From Gemmiger formicilis (GTDB lineage: Bacteria; Bacillota; Clostridia; Oscillospirales; Ruminococcaceae), in the NCBI RefSeq assembly GCF_024462815.1, contig NZ_JANGCG010000002.1, positions 186,001 through 250,000 on the forward strand: 64,000 bases of DNA. Reading direction: 5' to 3'. The notes under the pieces were generated by a model that did not search any database, was not told the origin of the DNA, and saw only the letters and a list, made by a program, of their open reading frames with translations. Shown one piece after another: positions 31,893-40,217 of the stretch (position 1 is its first letter; the number at the start of each line of letters is the position of its first letter). Position numbers and translations under genes: made by a program.

Positions 31893-32570
31893 TTACTTTT
31901 TCACAAAATATACGGTATCCCACAAATTTGCTGTGTCGGTCAGGGTGGTGCAGGCGGTCAGGCCATCGGTACCTGTAGCGGGTGTCCCGGTCAGTGTGCC
32001 CAGCCAGTCCCCGCCCGGGGTGGTCACGATGTCCCCTGCCGCCAGCGCACAGTCGGCGGGCAGGCCGGTCAGCACCCACTGCCCCGGCGTGACCAGCCCG
32101 GCATACGCACCGCACAGCCCGGCGGTGGCGGCAAAGGTGACGGTGCAGCAATCGCCCTCCACAGCGGTCACGCTGCCCGCGTACCGCCCGCCTGCGTCCA
32201 GCACGCTCTGCCCGGTGGCCGCACCCGGGCATGCCAGCGTGAAGCCGTCTGCCCGCCGCGTTGTGACCCGCGCCGGAACAGCCCCGGAGACTGTCCGCCC
32301 GCTGTTTACCAGCTGGCGCAGGGCGCGGTTCTCGGCAAGAGCATCGGCTGATTCGGCAAGACGCCGGTGCAGAGCAAAATTTTCCCGCTGCAGCGTGTCC
32401 AGCCGTGCGGTATAGTGCGCCCCAATGGCGCGGTCGGCAAGGACCACTGCGGCAGGCACAAGCGCCGCAAGGCGCGGCAGCGCCAGCAGCAAGGCGGCCA
32501 GCGCCAGCGGCAGAAGCCGCCGCCAGCGCCGCGGGCGGGAACGCGAAAAATCCAGCTGCACAAACATCAC
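31893..32570 (-). CDS. mreC: Cell shape-determining protein MreC
   Basis: A 225-residue protein, shorter than the usual 280. A basic N-terminus (SRSRPRRWRR) and one membrane helix (about 18-45) lead to a coiled coil (RLDTLQRENFALHRRLAESADALAENRALRQLV). Two beta domains follow (PARVTTRRADGFTLACPGAATGQSVLDAGGRYAGSVTAVE and VLTGLPADCALAAGDIVTT). MreC links the PBP2 machinery to the cytoskeleton; mreB and mreD are absent on both sides. It is co-directional with the PBP gene (62-base gap). Confidence 0.85.
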   Translation of the reverse strand: MMFVQLDFSRSRPRRWRRLLPLALAALLLALPRLAALVPAAVVLADRAIGAHYTARLDTLQRENFALHRRLAESADALAENRALRQLVNSGRTVSGAVPARVTTRRADGFTLACPGAATGQSVLDAGGRYAGSVTAVEGDCCTVTFAATAGLCGAYAGLVTPGQWVLTGLPADCALAAGDIVTTPGGDWLGTLTGTPATGTDGLTACTTLTDTANLWDTVYFVKK

Positions 32571-32588
32571 CCCAAGGCAGAATATGCC

Positions 32589-32618
32589 TTGCGGTAGAGG
32601 GTTAGACTTTGGTATAAT
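32589..32618 (+). promoter_or_regulatory. Promoter of the HAD phosphatase operon
   Basis: TTGCGG (32589-32594), an 18-base spacer and TATAAT (32613-32618), in the divergent gap with mreC. Confidence 0.7.
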
Positions 32619-32654
32619 GAAAAGAACAGAACAAAACGAAACGAGGTCGGTTCT

Positions 32655-33461
32655 ATGAAATATAAGCTCCTTTTATTGGATATAGACGGCACTCTGCGCC
32701 CCGGCAGCTGTGAGCGCGTGCCAAAGGAAAACGCCGAGGCCGTCTGCGCGGTGCAGAAGGCGGGGGTCAAAATTGCTATTGCCACGGGTCGCGGGCGCAT
32801 TGGCGTGGGCAAGGGGCTGCTGCGCAGCATCCGGCCTGATTACTGGGTCTGCGCGGGCGGTGCCCAGCTGGTGGATTACAAGGGCAGCGACCTGGCCCTG
32901 CATCGGCTGACAAGCGAGGAAATGTACGCGCTGGTGGACTTTTTTGAGGATTACGACCTGCCGCTGCGCTTTACCTACCACGATGCCAACTATGCCTACA
33001 TCGGCTATGAGGAGTTTGCCCGCCGCGAGCGGGAGAAAAATCTGGCGCTGAACATCGTGGACGGCGAGGATCAGGACAAGCATCTGGAGGAGATGCCCTT
33101 CGGTGCGTTCGGTTTCCTGAATCAGGAAATGGCAGACAAGTTTCAAGAAAAATACGGCTATCTGGGGTTGAATTTCCTCTTTTCCTACCCGGGCAGTGAC
33201 GGCTGCGATATTCTGCAAAAGGGCGTGGACAAGGGCACCGGCCTGCTGGAGCTGGCCGGGCTTGCGGGCCTTGAACCGGCGGAGTGCGTGGCCGTGGGCG
33301 ATGGTGACAACGATGCGGCCATGCTGAAGGCCGCCGGGCTGGGCATTGCAATGGGCAGCGGCAGTGTAGCCGCCAAGGCGGCGGCCGACCGTATCGGCCC
33401 TGACGCCGAGCCCCACGGCATTGCCGAGCTCTGCCGTGAGCTGTGGCCGGAGGCGTTTTAA
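32655..33461 (+). CDS. Cof-type HAD-IIB phosphatase
   Basis: A 268-residue protein with motif I LLLDIDGTLRPGS, motif II IAIATGRGRIGVGK, a Lys in motif III near QKGVDKGTGLLEL, and motif IV AVGDGDNDAAMLKAAGLGIAMG. The cap insertion (about residues 80-190) is type IIB. Such enzymes dephosphorylate sugar phosphates or cofactors; the substrate is not predictable. Its TAA is followed directly by the ATG of the next gene. Confidence 0.9.
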   Translation: MKYKLLLLDIDGTLRPGSCERVPKENAEAVCAVQKAGVKIAIATGRGRIGVGKGLLRSIRPDYWVCAGGAQLVDYKGSDLALHRLTSEEMYALVDFFEDYDLPLRFTYHDANYAYIGYEEFARREREKNLALNIVDGEDQDKHLEEMPFGAFGFLNQEMADKFQEKYGYLGLNFLFSYPGSDGCDILQKGVDKGTGLLELAGLAGLEPAECVAVGDGDNDAAMLKAAGLGIAMGSGSVAAKAAADRIGPDAEPHGIAELCRELWPEAF

Positions 33462-33998
33462 ATGGCAGAGTACACCCATGTCGGCCCCGGTCTGCCGCCG
33501 CTGCATGGGGCGCAGGCCAAGGCGCTGATTCTGGGCAGCTTTCCCAGCCCCAAAAGCCGCGAGCAGGGTTTTTTCTACGGCCACAAGCAGAACCGCTTCT
33601 GGCCGATGATAGCCGCCGTGACCGGGGAGCCTGTGCCCGACTGGGCGGACATTGAGGCGAAAAAAGCCATCATCCTGCGCCACGGTCTGGCTGTGTGGGA
33701 CACCATCGGCGCCTGCGATATCCGCGGCGCATCGGACGCGTCCATCCGCAACGCTGTGCCCAACGATGTGGCAGCGCTCATACGGCAGCTGGGCGTGCAG
33801 GCGGTGTTCTGCAACGGCGCGGCATCCGGGCGTATCTACGCAAAATATGCCGAGCCGCTGACCCATCTGCCCGCTGCGGTGCTGCCAAGCACCAGCCCTG
33901 CCAACGCCGCGTGGTCCCTCGCCCGGCTGGAGGAGGCGTGGGGCGCGGCGCTGGCACCATTTTTGACACCAATTTTGCGGGGAAGCAGTTGCAAGTGA
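33462..33998 (+). CDS. DNA-deoxyinosine glycosylase (UDG superfamily)
   Basis: A 178-residue protein of the uracil-DNA-glycosylase fold: ALILGSFPSPKSREQGFFYGHKQNRFWPMIAAVTGE (the water-activating and base-pocket region, G-S-F-P-S), WDTIGACDIRGASDASI, and PSTSPANAAWSL near the C-terminus in place of the UDG HPSPL loop. This matches the hypoxanthine-DNA glycosylase group. It removes deaminated adenine from DNA. There is no gap to the upstream HAD gene. Confidence 0.85.
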   Translation: MAEYTHVGPGLPPLHGAQAKALILGSFPSPKSREQGFFYGHKQNRFWPMIAAVTGEPVPDWADIEAKKAIILRHGLAVWDTIGACDIRGASDASIRNAVPNDVAALIRQLGVQAVFCNGAASGRIYAKYAEPLTHLPAAVLPSTSPANAAWSLARLEEAWGAALAPFLTPILRGSSCK

Positions 33999-34049
33999 AC
34001 GGATTTTGTTCTATAATAAAGCTGCATACCCTATAAGGAGGTGCCTGCA

Positions 34050-34679
34050 ATGAGTAAATGGCAGGAGAAAACCAAACGCCCGGTGCTGCCGGTATATATG
34101 GCGGCGCTGGCGTGGCCCATTATGGCGCTGCTGGTGCCCATCTACACGCTGGGTGGCCTGGTGCTGACCGCTGTGGTCAGCGTGGCAGTCTACTTTGCAG
34201 GCACAAAGCTCTGCCCCACCCGCGTGGTGCGGGTGCCGGTTGCCTACGCCACCGGCAGTGAGGATGTGGACACGATGCTGACCGGCATTGCCGCCAATCT
34301 GGATGCACTGCACAAGCTGAACGAGACCATCCCCGACCCGCAGCTCTCCGCCGCAATGGACCGCATGGAAAAGGCGGGCCGCAGCATTGCCGCCGTGGTG
34401 GAGAAAACCCCCGATAAGGCGCGCAGCATCGACCGTTTTGCCCGCTACTACCTACCGGAGGTTGTCAAGCTGATGGGCACCTACGCCGCGTTGGAGCAGA
34501 ACGGCGTGCGGGGCGAGAACGCCGCACAGATTGAAGCCGAGCTGCGCCGCAACGCCGAGACCACGGCCGCCGCCTTTGAAAACCAGCTGGACGCGCTGTA
34601 CAGCGCCGAGGCAATGGATATTTCCACCGATATTGAGGTGCTGGACAGTATTCTGAAAAGCCAGAACCTTGCAAAATAA
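34050..34679 (+). CDS. XpaC-like protein (5-bromo-4-chloroindolyl phosphate hydrolysis family)
   Basis: A 209-residue protein. Two membrane helices at about residues 15-55 (PVYMAALAWPIMALLVPIYTLGGLVLTAVVSVAVYFAG) precede a helical cytoplasmic domain with the repeated LNETIPDPQLSAAMDRMEKAGRSI and RFARYYLPEVVKLMGTYAALE blocks typical of XpaC. XpaC is nearly always next to TelA, as here (15-base gap). The molecular role is unknown. RBS AAGGAGG precedes ATG 34050. Confidence 0.85.
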   Translation: MSKWQEKTKRPVLPVYMAALAWPIMALLVPIYTLGGLVLTAVVSVAVYFAGTKLCPTRVVRVPVAYATGSEDVDTMLTGIAANLDALHKLNETIPDPQLSAAMDRMEKAGRSIAAVVEKTPDKARSIDRFARYYLPEVVKLMGTYAALEQNGVRGENAAQIEAELRRNAETTAAAFENQLDALYSAEAMDISTDIEVLDSILKSQNLAK

Positions 34680-34694
34680 GAAAGGAAATGTATT

Positions 34695-35879
34695 ATGGCT
34701 GACCTGAACAACGAGCTGAATCTGAACGTACCCGCCGCCCCTTCCCTGACGCTGGACGCAGCGCCTGCTGCCCCCACCCTGACGCTGGACCCCGTGGCCG
34801 ACGAAAAGGTCATTGAGGAAAGCAAGAAGGCAACCCCTGTGCAGGTCGAGGACACCCCTCTCTCCCCCGAGGAGCAGAAGATGGTCAATGACTTTGCCGA
34901 GAAAATCGACATCACCAACTCCCAGATGGTGCTGCAGTACGGCGCCGCCAGCCAGAAAAAGCTGAGCGACTTCTCCGAGACGGCGCTCTCCCGCGTCAAG
35001 ACCAAGGATATGGGCGAGACCGGCGAGCTGATTACCGGCCTGATTTCTGAGCTGCAGGGCTTTGACGCCGGTGCTGAGCAGCCCAAGGGCATCTTCGGCT
35101 TCTTTAAAAAGACCACCAACAGCATCGAACAGCTCAAGACCCGCTACGACAGCGCCGACAAGAACGTCGAGCGCATCAAGGCCCAGCTGGAGGATCATCA
35201 GGTCACCCTGATGAAGGACATCACGATGCTGGATAAGATGTACGAGCTGAACCTTGTCTACTTCAAGGAGCTGACGATGTACATCCTGGCGGGCAAGAAA
35301 AAGCTGGCCGAGGTCCGTGCCAATGACCTGAAGGCTGCGCAGGAGAAAGCCCAGCGCACCCAGCTGCCCGAGGATGCGCAGGCCGCCCGCGACCTTGCCG
35401 ATTTGTGCGACCGCTTTGAGAAAAAGCTCTACGATCTGGAGCTGACCCGCAACGTCTCCATCCAGATGGGGCCGCAGATTCGACTGATTCAGTCCAATGA
35501 CACGATGATGGCGGAAAAAATCCAGACCACCATCGTGAATACCATCCCTTTGTGGAAGAACCAGATGGTGCTGGCCCTCGGCATTGCCCACAGCCAGCAG
35601 GCCATGCAGGCCGAGCGCGCTGTGACCGATGCCACGAATGAGCTGCTGAAAAAGAACGCTGCTACGCTCAAGCAGGGCACCATTGAGATTGCCAAGGAGT
35701 CCGAGCGCGGTATTGTGGACATCGAGACGCTGCAGCAGACGAACAAGCAACTCATCGAGACGCTGGACGAGCTGAACAAAATCCGCGCCGACGGCAAGGT
35801 CAAGCGCGCCAACGCCGAGCAGGAGCTGGGCCGCATCGAGGGCGAGCTGCGCCAGAAGATGCTGGAAATCAACGGGTAA
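34695..35879 (+). CDS. telA: Toxic anion resistance protein TelA
   Basis: A 394-residue soluble, mainly coiled-coil protein. Signature regions are NSIEQLKTRYDSADKNVERIKAQLEDHQVTLMKDITMLDKMYELNLVYFKELTMYILAGKKKL (split here for reading) and RNVSIQMGPQIRLIQSNDTMMAEKIQ..IPLWKNQMVLALGIAHSQQAM. TelA is linked to tellurite and cell-envelope-stress resistance, though its mechanism is unknown. An N-terminal low-complexity region (about 1-60) repeats a SLTLDAAPAAPTLTLD-like pattern. It is followed by a LemA-like gene after 6 bases. Confidence 0.92.
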   Translation: MADLNNELNLNVPAAPSLTLDAAPAAPTLTLDPVADEKVIEESKKATPVQVEDTPLSPEEQKMVNDFAEKIDITNSQMVLQYGAASQKKLSDFSETALSRVKTKDMGETGELITGLISELQGFDAGAEQPKGIFGFFKKTTNSIEQLKTRYDSADKNVERIKAQLEDHQVTLMKDITMLDKMYELNLVYFKELTMYILAGKKKLAEVRANDLKAAQEKAQRTQLPEDAQAARDLADLCDRFEKKLYDLELTRNVSIQMGPQIRLIQSNDTMMAEKIQTTIVNTIPLWKNQMVLALGIAHSQQAMQAERAVTDATNELLKKNAATLKQGTIEIAKESERGIVDIETLQQTNKQLIETLDELNKIRADGKVKRANAEQELGRIEGELRQKMLEING

Positions 35880-35885
35880 ACGGCT

Positions 35886-36521
35886 ATGCAGCTCGAACAG
35901 CAGGAAACCTTTGCCATCCACGGCCCGCAGCTTGAGGTGCTGGGAGAGGTGGAAACCAAGCTGCCCGCCCCCGCCAAAAAGCGCAGTACGGCCTCCCTTG
36001 TGCTGGTTGCGCTGGCACTGGTGTCGGTGTTCGGCATCGGCGGGGCCAAGCTGAAGGGCGTGTACAAGGATACCGCAAGGGTGTACACCGCAGCCGATAA
36101 GTACGGCCACAGCATACAGGGCGATTTTGAAACGCAGGCGGACGCCGCGGCCAACCTCATCAAGCAGGCCGGTTACGTGGACAATGCCCCGGCCGGGGCG
36201 CTGCAGACGGCGCAGGACGCGCTGACCGCGTGGAACGCGGCAGATGCCACCCCCGCCAGCCAGTACCAGGCCAACCGCCAGCTGTACAACGCGGTGGATT
36301 CGCTCTACGCCGCCCTGAACAACAAGGTGGACAGCACCACCCAGCGCACGCTGGATGACCAGTACAATGCCTTTGTTTCGGCGCAGGCCACGATTGAACG
36401 CGCCGCGGCGGAGTATAATCTCTCGGTGGATGACTACGAAAAGACGGTTTCGCAGTTCCCCGCCAGCCTGCTTGCCGGGCTGTGGGGTGCACAGACGCCG
36501 GAACGCTTTGCGGCCCAATAA
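35886..36521 (+). CDS. LemA-like protein
   Basis: A 211-residue protein. After a 36-residue cytoplasmic leader there is one membrane helix (about 37-57, STASLVLVALALVSVFGIGG) and a helical outer domain. The domain ends in the LemA-like pattern DQYNAFVSAQATIERAAAEYN...VSQFPASLLAGLWGA. Typical LemA starts with the helix directly, so the leader is unusual. LemA proteins are often found with TPM proteins, as here (22 bases to the next gene). Confidence 0.75.
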   Translation: MQLEQQETFAIHGPQLEVLGEVETKLPAPAKKRSTASLVLVALALVSVFGIGGAKLKGVYKDTARVYTAADKYGHSIQGDFETQADAAANLIKQAGYVDNAPAGALQTAQDALTAWNAADATPASQYQANRQLYNAVDSLYAALNNKVDSTTQRTLDDQYNAFVSAQATIERAAAEYNLSVDDYEKTVSQFPASLLAGLWGAQTPERFAAQ

Positions 36522-36543
36522 GCCACAACAATAAGGAAAAGCT

Positions 36544-37554
36544 ATGAAACTGAAAACATTTGCCAAACGCGCGGCGGCAGCCGGTGCGGTGCTGGCGGCC
36601 CTTGTGCTGACAGCGCTGCCGACACTGGCTGCGCCGGTGGTCGATGTGGATACCTCCAACGCGGTGGCTGACCACGCGGAAATTCTTTCCTCCACAACGG
36701 AACAATATGTCAACGATGTCTCGGCTAAACTGTCGGACGCCTGCGGTGCGCAGATTGGCGTCTACACGGTCGAAGAACTGCTGGGCAACACAACGATGGA
36801 GGGCTTTGCCTACAACGTCTTTAATGATTGGGGGCTCGGCTCTGCCGACCAGGACAACGGAGTATTGTTGTTGCTGGCCCCCTATGAGGCAGACGGCGGC
36901 GACTACTACATTATGCGCGGCTCCGGGCTGGAAAGCCGGTTGAGCATCAGCACGCTGGGCTCGCTGCTGGATGAGTATATGGAACCGTACTGGGCCACAG
37001 GTGATTATGACACAGGCACGCAGAAAACCGTGGAGGCACTGGCCAACCGGCTGTGCAGCATCTACGGTGTAACGCTGGACAGCGGCTACAGTGCAAACAC
37101 ATCCGAAGGCGGCGGTGGAAGCATTATGGGCTGGATTCTCATAATCGTTGCCGTGATTCTTGTTATCTGGATTATCACGGTGTCGCTGCGCCCCCGCGGC
37201 CCGCGCCCCCCGCGTGGCGGCGGATACGGCGGCAGTGTAGGCAATAACCTGTTCTGGTACAATATGGGCCGTGCGTCCCGACGTCCGCGCCGTCCGCCAC
37301 CGCCTCCTCCCCCGCCCCGCGGCGGCTTCGGTGGCCCCGGCTATGGCCCCGGCCCGGGCGGTCCTCGTCCCGGCGGGCCGAGACCCGGCGGTGGCCCGCG
37401 TCCCTCGGGCGGCGGGTTCCGTTCGGGCGGCGGCTTCAGCAGCGGTGGCGGTGTAGGCCGCAGCCGTCCTTCCGGCGGCTCGCGCCCCTCGGGTGGCGGC
37501 TTCCGCGCAGGCGGCGGCTCTACCCGCGGCGGCGGTGTTGGGCGGCATCATTGA
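36544..37554 (+). CDS. TPM domain (YgcG-like) membrane protein with Gly/Pro-rich tail
   Basis: A 336-residue protein. It has a signal peptide (about 1-28, cleavage after TLAA) and a TPM domain at about 30-175 (VADHAEILSSTTEQYVNDVSAKL, NDWGLGSADQDNGVLLLLAPYEADG, YIMRGSGLESRLS). One membrane helix (about 196-216) and a roughly 120-residue low-complexity cytoplasmic tail rich in RPGGG/PPPPP follow. TPM proteins are implicated in membrane maintenance with LemA; the biochemical role is unclear. It is the last gene of the XpaC-TelA-LemA-TPM unit. Confidence 0.85.
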   Translation: MKLKTFAKRAAAAGAVLAALVLTALPTLAAPVVDVDTSNAVADHAEILSSTTEQYVNDVSAKLSDACGAQIGVYTVEELLGNTTMEGFAYNVFNDWGLGSADQDNGVLLLLAPYEADGGDYYIMRGSGLESRLSISTLGSLLDEYMEPYWATGDYDTGTQKTVEALANRLCSIYGVTLDSGYSANTSEGGGGSIMGWILIIVAVILVIWIITVSLRPRGPRPPRGGGYGGSVGNNLFWYNMGRASRRPRRPPPPPPPPRGGFGGPGYGPGPGGPRPGGPRPGGGPRPSGGGFRSGGGFSSGGGVGRSRPSGGSRPSGGGFRAGGGSTRGGGVGRHH

Positions 37555-37575
37555 GGATGTCTTAAAAAACAAAGC

Positions 37576-37606
37576 GCCTTTCTCCCGCGGGGGAAAGGCC
37601 TTTTTT
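37576..37606 (+). terminator. Intrinsic terminator after the TPM gene
   Basis: GCCTTTC / GAAAGGC stem around TCCCGCGGG, then CTTTTTT. It resembles the first hairpin of the family B repeat. Confidence 0.85.
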
Positions 37607-37626
37607 GTACACAAAGGAGGTCCCTT

Positions 37627-38394
37627 ATGCCTAAATTTGCAGTAATCACAGGTGCCAGCTCCGGTATTGGCGCAGAGTTTGCGCGGCAGCTGTCGGCCCG
37701 CGGCTATAATCTGCTGCTGGTGGCGCGCCGCGCCGACCGGCTGGAAAAGCTGTCCAACCAGCTGACATCGGTCTGCGAGATTATGACCGCCGATCTCTCC
37801 AAGAAAAGCGAGTGCCTGCGCCTGGTCAATGCGCTGGAAAACCGCCGGGTGGATTTGTTCATCAACAACGCGGGCTTTGGCGACTGCGGGCCGTTTTTGC
37901 AGACCGAGCTGGACAAGGATCTGGATATGATTTCGGTCAACATCCGGGCTTTACACATCCTGACAAAGAAAATCGGCCAAAAGCTCTATAAGCAGGGCTT
38001 CGGCGCGCTGTTGAACGTTGGCTCCTGTGCGGGGCTGATGCCGGCTGGCCCCTATATGGCCACCTACTACGCGACAAAGGCCTACGTTGTCAGCCTGACA
38101 AGCGCGCTGGCGCGGGAGCTGAAGGAGAGCCGCAGCCCGGTCTATGTGGGGTGCCTCTGCCCCGGGCCGGTGAACACCGAGTTCAACGCGGTGGCCAACG
38201 TGGAGTTTGCCCTGCGGGGCATCACGCCGGAATACTGCGTGCGCTGTGCGCTGGACGGTATGGCCCGCCGCAGGACGGTCATTGTGCCCGGCCCGCTGGT
38301 AGCCGCCGGTATGACGCTGGGCCGGTTCCTGCCGCGCCCGGTGTATATCAAGATTGCCGCCCACCAGCAGCGGAAGAAGCTGTACAAAAAGTAA
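37627..38394 (+). CDS. Short-chain dehydrogenase/reductase
   Basis: A 255-residue SDR of the DltE/YqjQ-like group. The NAD(P) motif is TGASSGIG (residues 8-15), followed by NNAGFGDCG and a catalytic Ser-Tyr-Lys set: Ser in NVGSCAGLMP and Y-x3-K in YYATKAYV. The C-terminal ITPEYCVRCALDGMARRRTVIVPG block is typical. The substrate is unknown. RBS AAAGGAGG lies upstream. It stands alone between two terminators. Confidence 0.9.
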   Translation: MPKFAVITGASSGIGAEFARQLSARGYNLLLVARRADRLEKLSNQLTSVCEIMTADLSKKSECLRLVNALENRRVDLFINNAGFGDCGPFLQTELDKDLDMISVNIRALHILTKKIGQKLYKQGFGALLNVGSCAGLMPAGPYMATYYATKAYVVSLTSALARELKESRSPVYVGCLCPGPVNTEFNAVANVEFALRGITPEYCVRCALDGMARRRTVIVPGPLVAAGMTLGRFLPRPVYIKIAAHQQRKKLYKK

Positions 38395-38409
38395 ATAGCA
38401 GAAATAAAG

Positions 38410-38443
38410 CAGCGGCTGCCCGAATTCAGGCAGTCGCTGTTTT
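38410..38443 (+). terminator. Intrinsic terminator after the SDR gene
   Basis: CAGCGGCTGCC / GGCAGTCGCTG imperfect 11-bp stem with an 8-base loop, then TTTT. Confidence 0.82.
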
Positions 38444-38503
38444 GATAGGCCGGAATGGGCCGAATGTGCGGTTTACGGTTTGCCGCTGCAGTGAAAAAGT
38501 GCG

Positions 38504-39523
38504 TTAATTCAGCGTCTTGCCGAAGAATTCCAGCTCGGGCTTAATGGTTTTCATCAGGTTATCAAACTGGTCGGGGGTCAGGCTCTGGGCGCCGTCACTC
38601 TTGGCCTTGGCGGGGTCATTGTGCGTCTCAATCATCAGGCCGTCCGCGCCGACTGCCACGGCAGCCTGCGCCAGCGCGGGCACCATAAAGGCAATGCCTG
38701 CGGCGTGGCTGGGGTCAATGACAACCGGCAGATGGGTCATCTTTTTCAGCATAGGCACAGCGGAAATATCCAGTGTGTTGCGCATGCTCGTCTCAAAGGT
38801 GCGGATGCCGCGCTCACACAGAACCACGTTGGGGTTGCCCTCGGCCATGATGTACTCGGCGCTCATGACCAGCTCCTCCAGCGTGGAGGAGAGGCCGCGT
38901 TTGAGCAGAACCGGCACATTCAGCTTGCCAACCGCCTTCAGCAGCTCAAAGTTCTGCATATTGCGCGCACCAATCTGAATCATATCGACCTTGGCATCGA
39001 GGAACAGCGGGATGTGCTCGTTGTCCATCAGCTCGGTCACGATGGGCTGGCCGGTGACTTTGCGGGCCTCCTGCAGCAGCTCCAGACCCTCGGCGCGCAG
39101 ACCCTGGAAGCTGTAGGGGCTGGTGCGGGGCTTGAACGCGCCGCCGCGCAGGATGCTGGCACCGGCGGCCTGCACACGCTGGGCCACGTAGGTAATCTGC
39201 TCCTTGCTCTCGACGCTGCAGGGGCCGCTCATCACGGCAAAATAGCCGCCGCCGATTTTGTGCCCGCCCACGTCCACAACGGTATCATCCGGGTGGAACT
39301 TGCGGTTGGCTTTCTTGTACGGTTCGGACACGCGGCGGCAGGTTTCAACCACCGGGTTGGCCAGCACCCAGCTCTCAGCCAGAGCCTTGGTATCGCCAAT
39401 CAGGCCCAGAATGTGGGTGTCGCTGCCGACGGAATCGTTAATCTGGTAGCCCATGCTGTTCAGTTCCTTGCAGAATGCCTGCACCTTGTCAGCGGGGGCG
39501 TGTTGTTTCAGTACGATAATCAT
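38504..39523 (-). CDS. aroF: 3-deoxy-7-phosphoheptulonate synthase (DAHP synthase)
   Basis: A 339-residue type I-beta DAHP synthase. An N-terminal ferredoxin-like regulatory domain (about 1-68, MIIVLKQHAPADKVQAFCKELNSMGYQIN) is followed by the barrel: FAVMSGPCSVESKEQI, LRGGAFKPRTSPYSFQGL, IQIGARNMQNF, LLKRG, LCERGIRTFE and VIDPSHAAG. It condenses PEP and erythrose 4-phosphate to start the shikimate pathway. The N-terminal domain confers feedback control in relatives. Its promoter is TTGACT-17-TAGAAT. Confidence 0.95.
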   Translation of the reverse strand: MIIVLKQHAPADKVQAFCKELNSMGYQINDSVGSDTHILGLIGDTKALAESWVLANPVVETCRRVSEPYKKANRKFHPDDTVVDVGGHKIGGGYFAVMSGPCSVESKEQITYVAQRVQAAGASILRGGAFKPRTSPYSFQGLRAEGLELLQEARKVTGQPIVTELMDNEHIPLFLDAKVDMIQIGARNMQNFELLKAVGKLNVPVLLKRGLSSTLEELVMSAEYIMAEGNPNVVLCERGIRTFETSMRNTLDISAVPMLKKMTHLPVVIDPSHAAGIAFMVPALAQAAVAVGADGLMIETHNDPAKAKSDGAQSLTPDQFDNLMKTIKPELEFFGKTLN

Positions 39524-39571
39524 TTTGGTGTTCTCCTATCTCTTACACGGCTTATATTTCTCAATGACGGT

Positions 39572-39600
39572 ATTCTAACACTTTAAAGCGCTAAAGTCAA
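39572..39600 (-). promoter_or_regulatory. Promoter of the DAHP synthase gene
   Basis: Minus strand TTGACT (39600-39595), a 17-base spacer and TAGAAT (39577-39572). An AGCGCTTTAAAGTG stretch lies in the spacer. Confidence 0.8.
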
Positions 39601-39606
39601 CCCCTC

Positions 39607-39635
39607 TTGCGAAAATTGTTGGGGGGATTTATAAT
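39607..39635 (+). promoter_or_regulatory. Promoter of ybaK-rsuA
   Basis: TTGCGA (39607-39612), a 17-base spacer and TATAAT (39630-39635). It lies back to back with the DAHP synthase promoter. Confidence 0.78.
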
Positions 39636-39671
39636 AGGAAGGTATCCGAGGCAAACCGACAGGCAGAGACG

Positions 39672-39697
39672 CAGGGCCGGGCCCGCCCGGCCCCTAC
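39672..39697. repeat. Dispersed palindrome, family A copy 3
   Basis: GGGCCGGG-CCCG-CCCGGCCC followed by CTAC. It lies inside the 5' leader of ybaK, 26 bases before its start, so it is transcribed. Confidence 0.65.
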
Positions 39698-39722
39698 AGC
39701 ACAATATATAGGAGCTAAAAAT

Positions 39723-40217
39723 ATGGCAAAAGAAGCAAAAACCAACGCAATGCGTATGCTGGAACGGGCCAAGGTGGCCTACACGGCGCATGAATACCCC
39801 CATGAGGAGGGGCAGGCCGTGGACGGCGCCAATGTGGCGCGGCTGACCGGGCAGGACCCGGCCAAGGTGTTCAAGACGCTGGTAACGCAGGGCGCAGACC
39901 GCAACTACTATGTTTTTGTGGTGCCGGTGCTGGCCGAGCTGGATTTGAAAAAAGCCGCCAAGGCCGCGGGCGTCAAGAGCGTGGCGATGATTCACGTGGC
40001 GGACATCAACAAGGTCACCGGCTACATCCGCGGCGGCTGCAGCCCGGTGGGCATGAAAAAACAGTTCGTGACCGTCTATGACGAGAGCTGTCTGACACAG
40101 GAGACAATGCTGGTTTCCGGCGGGCGCATTGGCACCCAGATTGAGTGTGCCCCGCAGGACCTCATCAAGGCAACTCGCGGCAAAACGGCGGCCATCACAT
40201 TGGAGCACGAAGCATGA
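39723..40217 (+). CDS. ybaK: Cys-tRNA(Pro) deacylase YbaK/EbsC
   Basis: A 164-residue protein of the YbaK fold: KTNAMRMLERAKVAYTAHEYPHEEG, VFKTLVTQGADRNYYVFVVPVLAELDLKKAAKAAG, and the substrate-site block TGYIRGGCSPVGMKKQFVTVYDE. It hydrolyses mischarged Cys-tRNA-Pro in trans. Its TGA overlaps the ATG of the pseudouridine synthase gene. The family A hairpin lies in its leader. Confidence 0.93.
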   Translation: MAKEAKTNAMRMLERAKVAYTAHEYPHEEGQAVDGANVARLTGQDPAKVFKTLVTQGADRNYYVFVVPVLAELDLKKAAKAAGVKSVAMIHVADINKVTGYIRGGCSPVGMKKQFVTVYDESCLTQETMLVSGGRIGTQIECAPQDLIKATRGKTAAITLEHEA

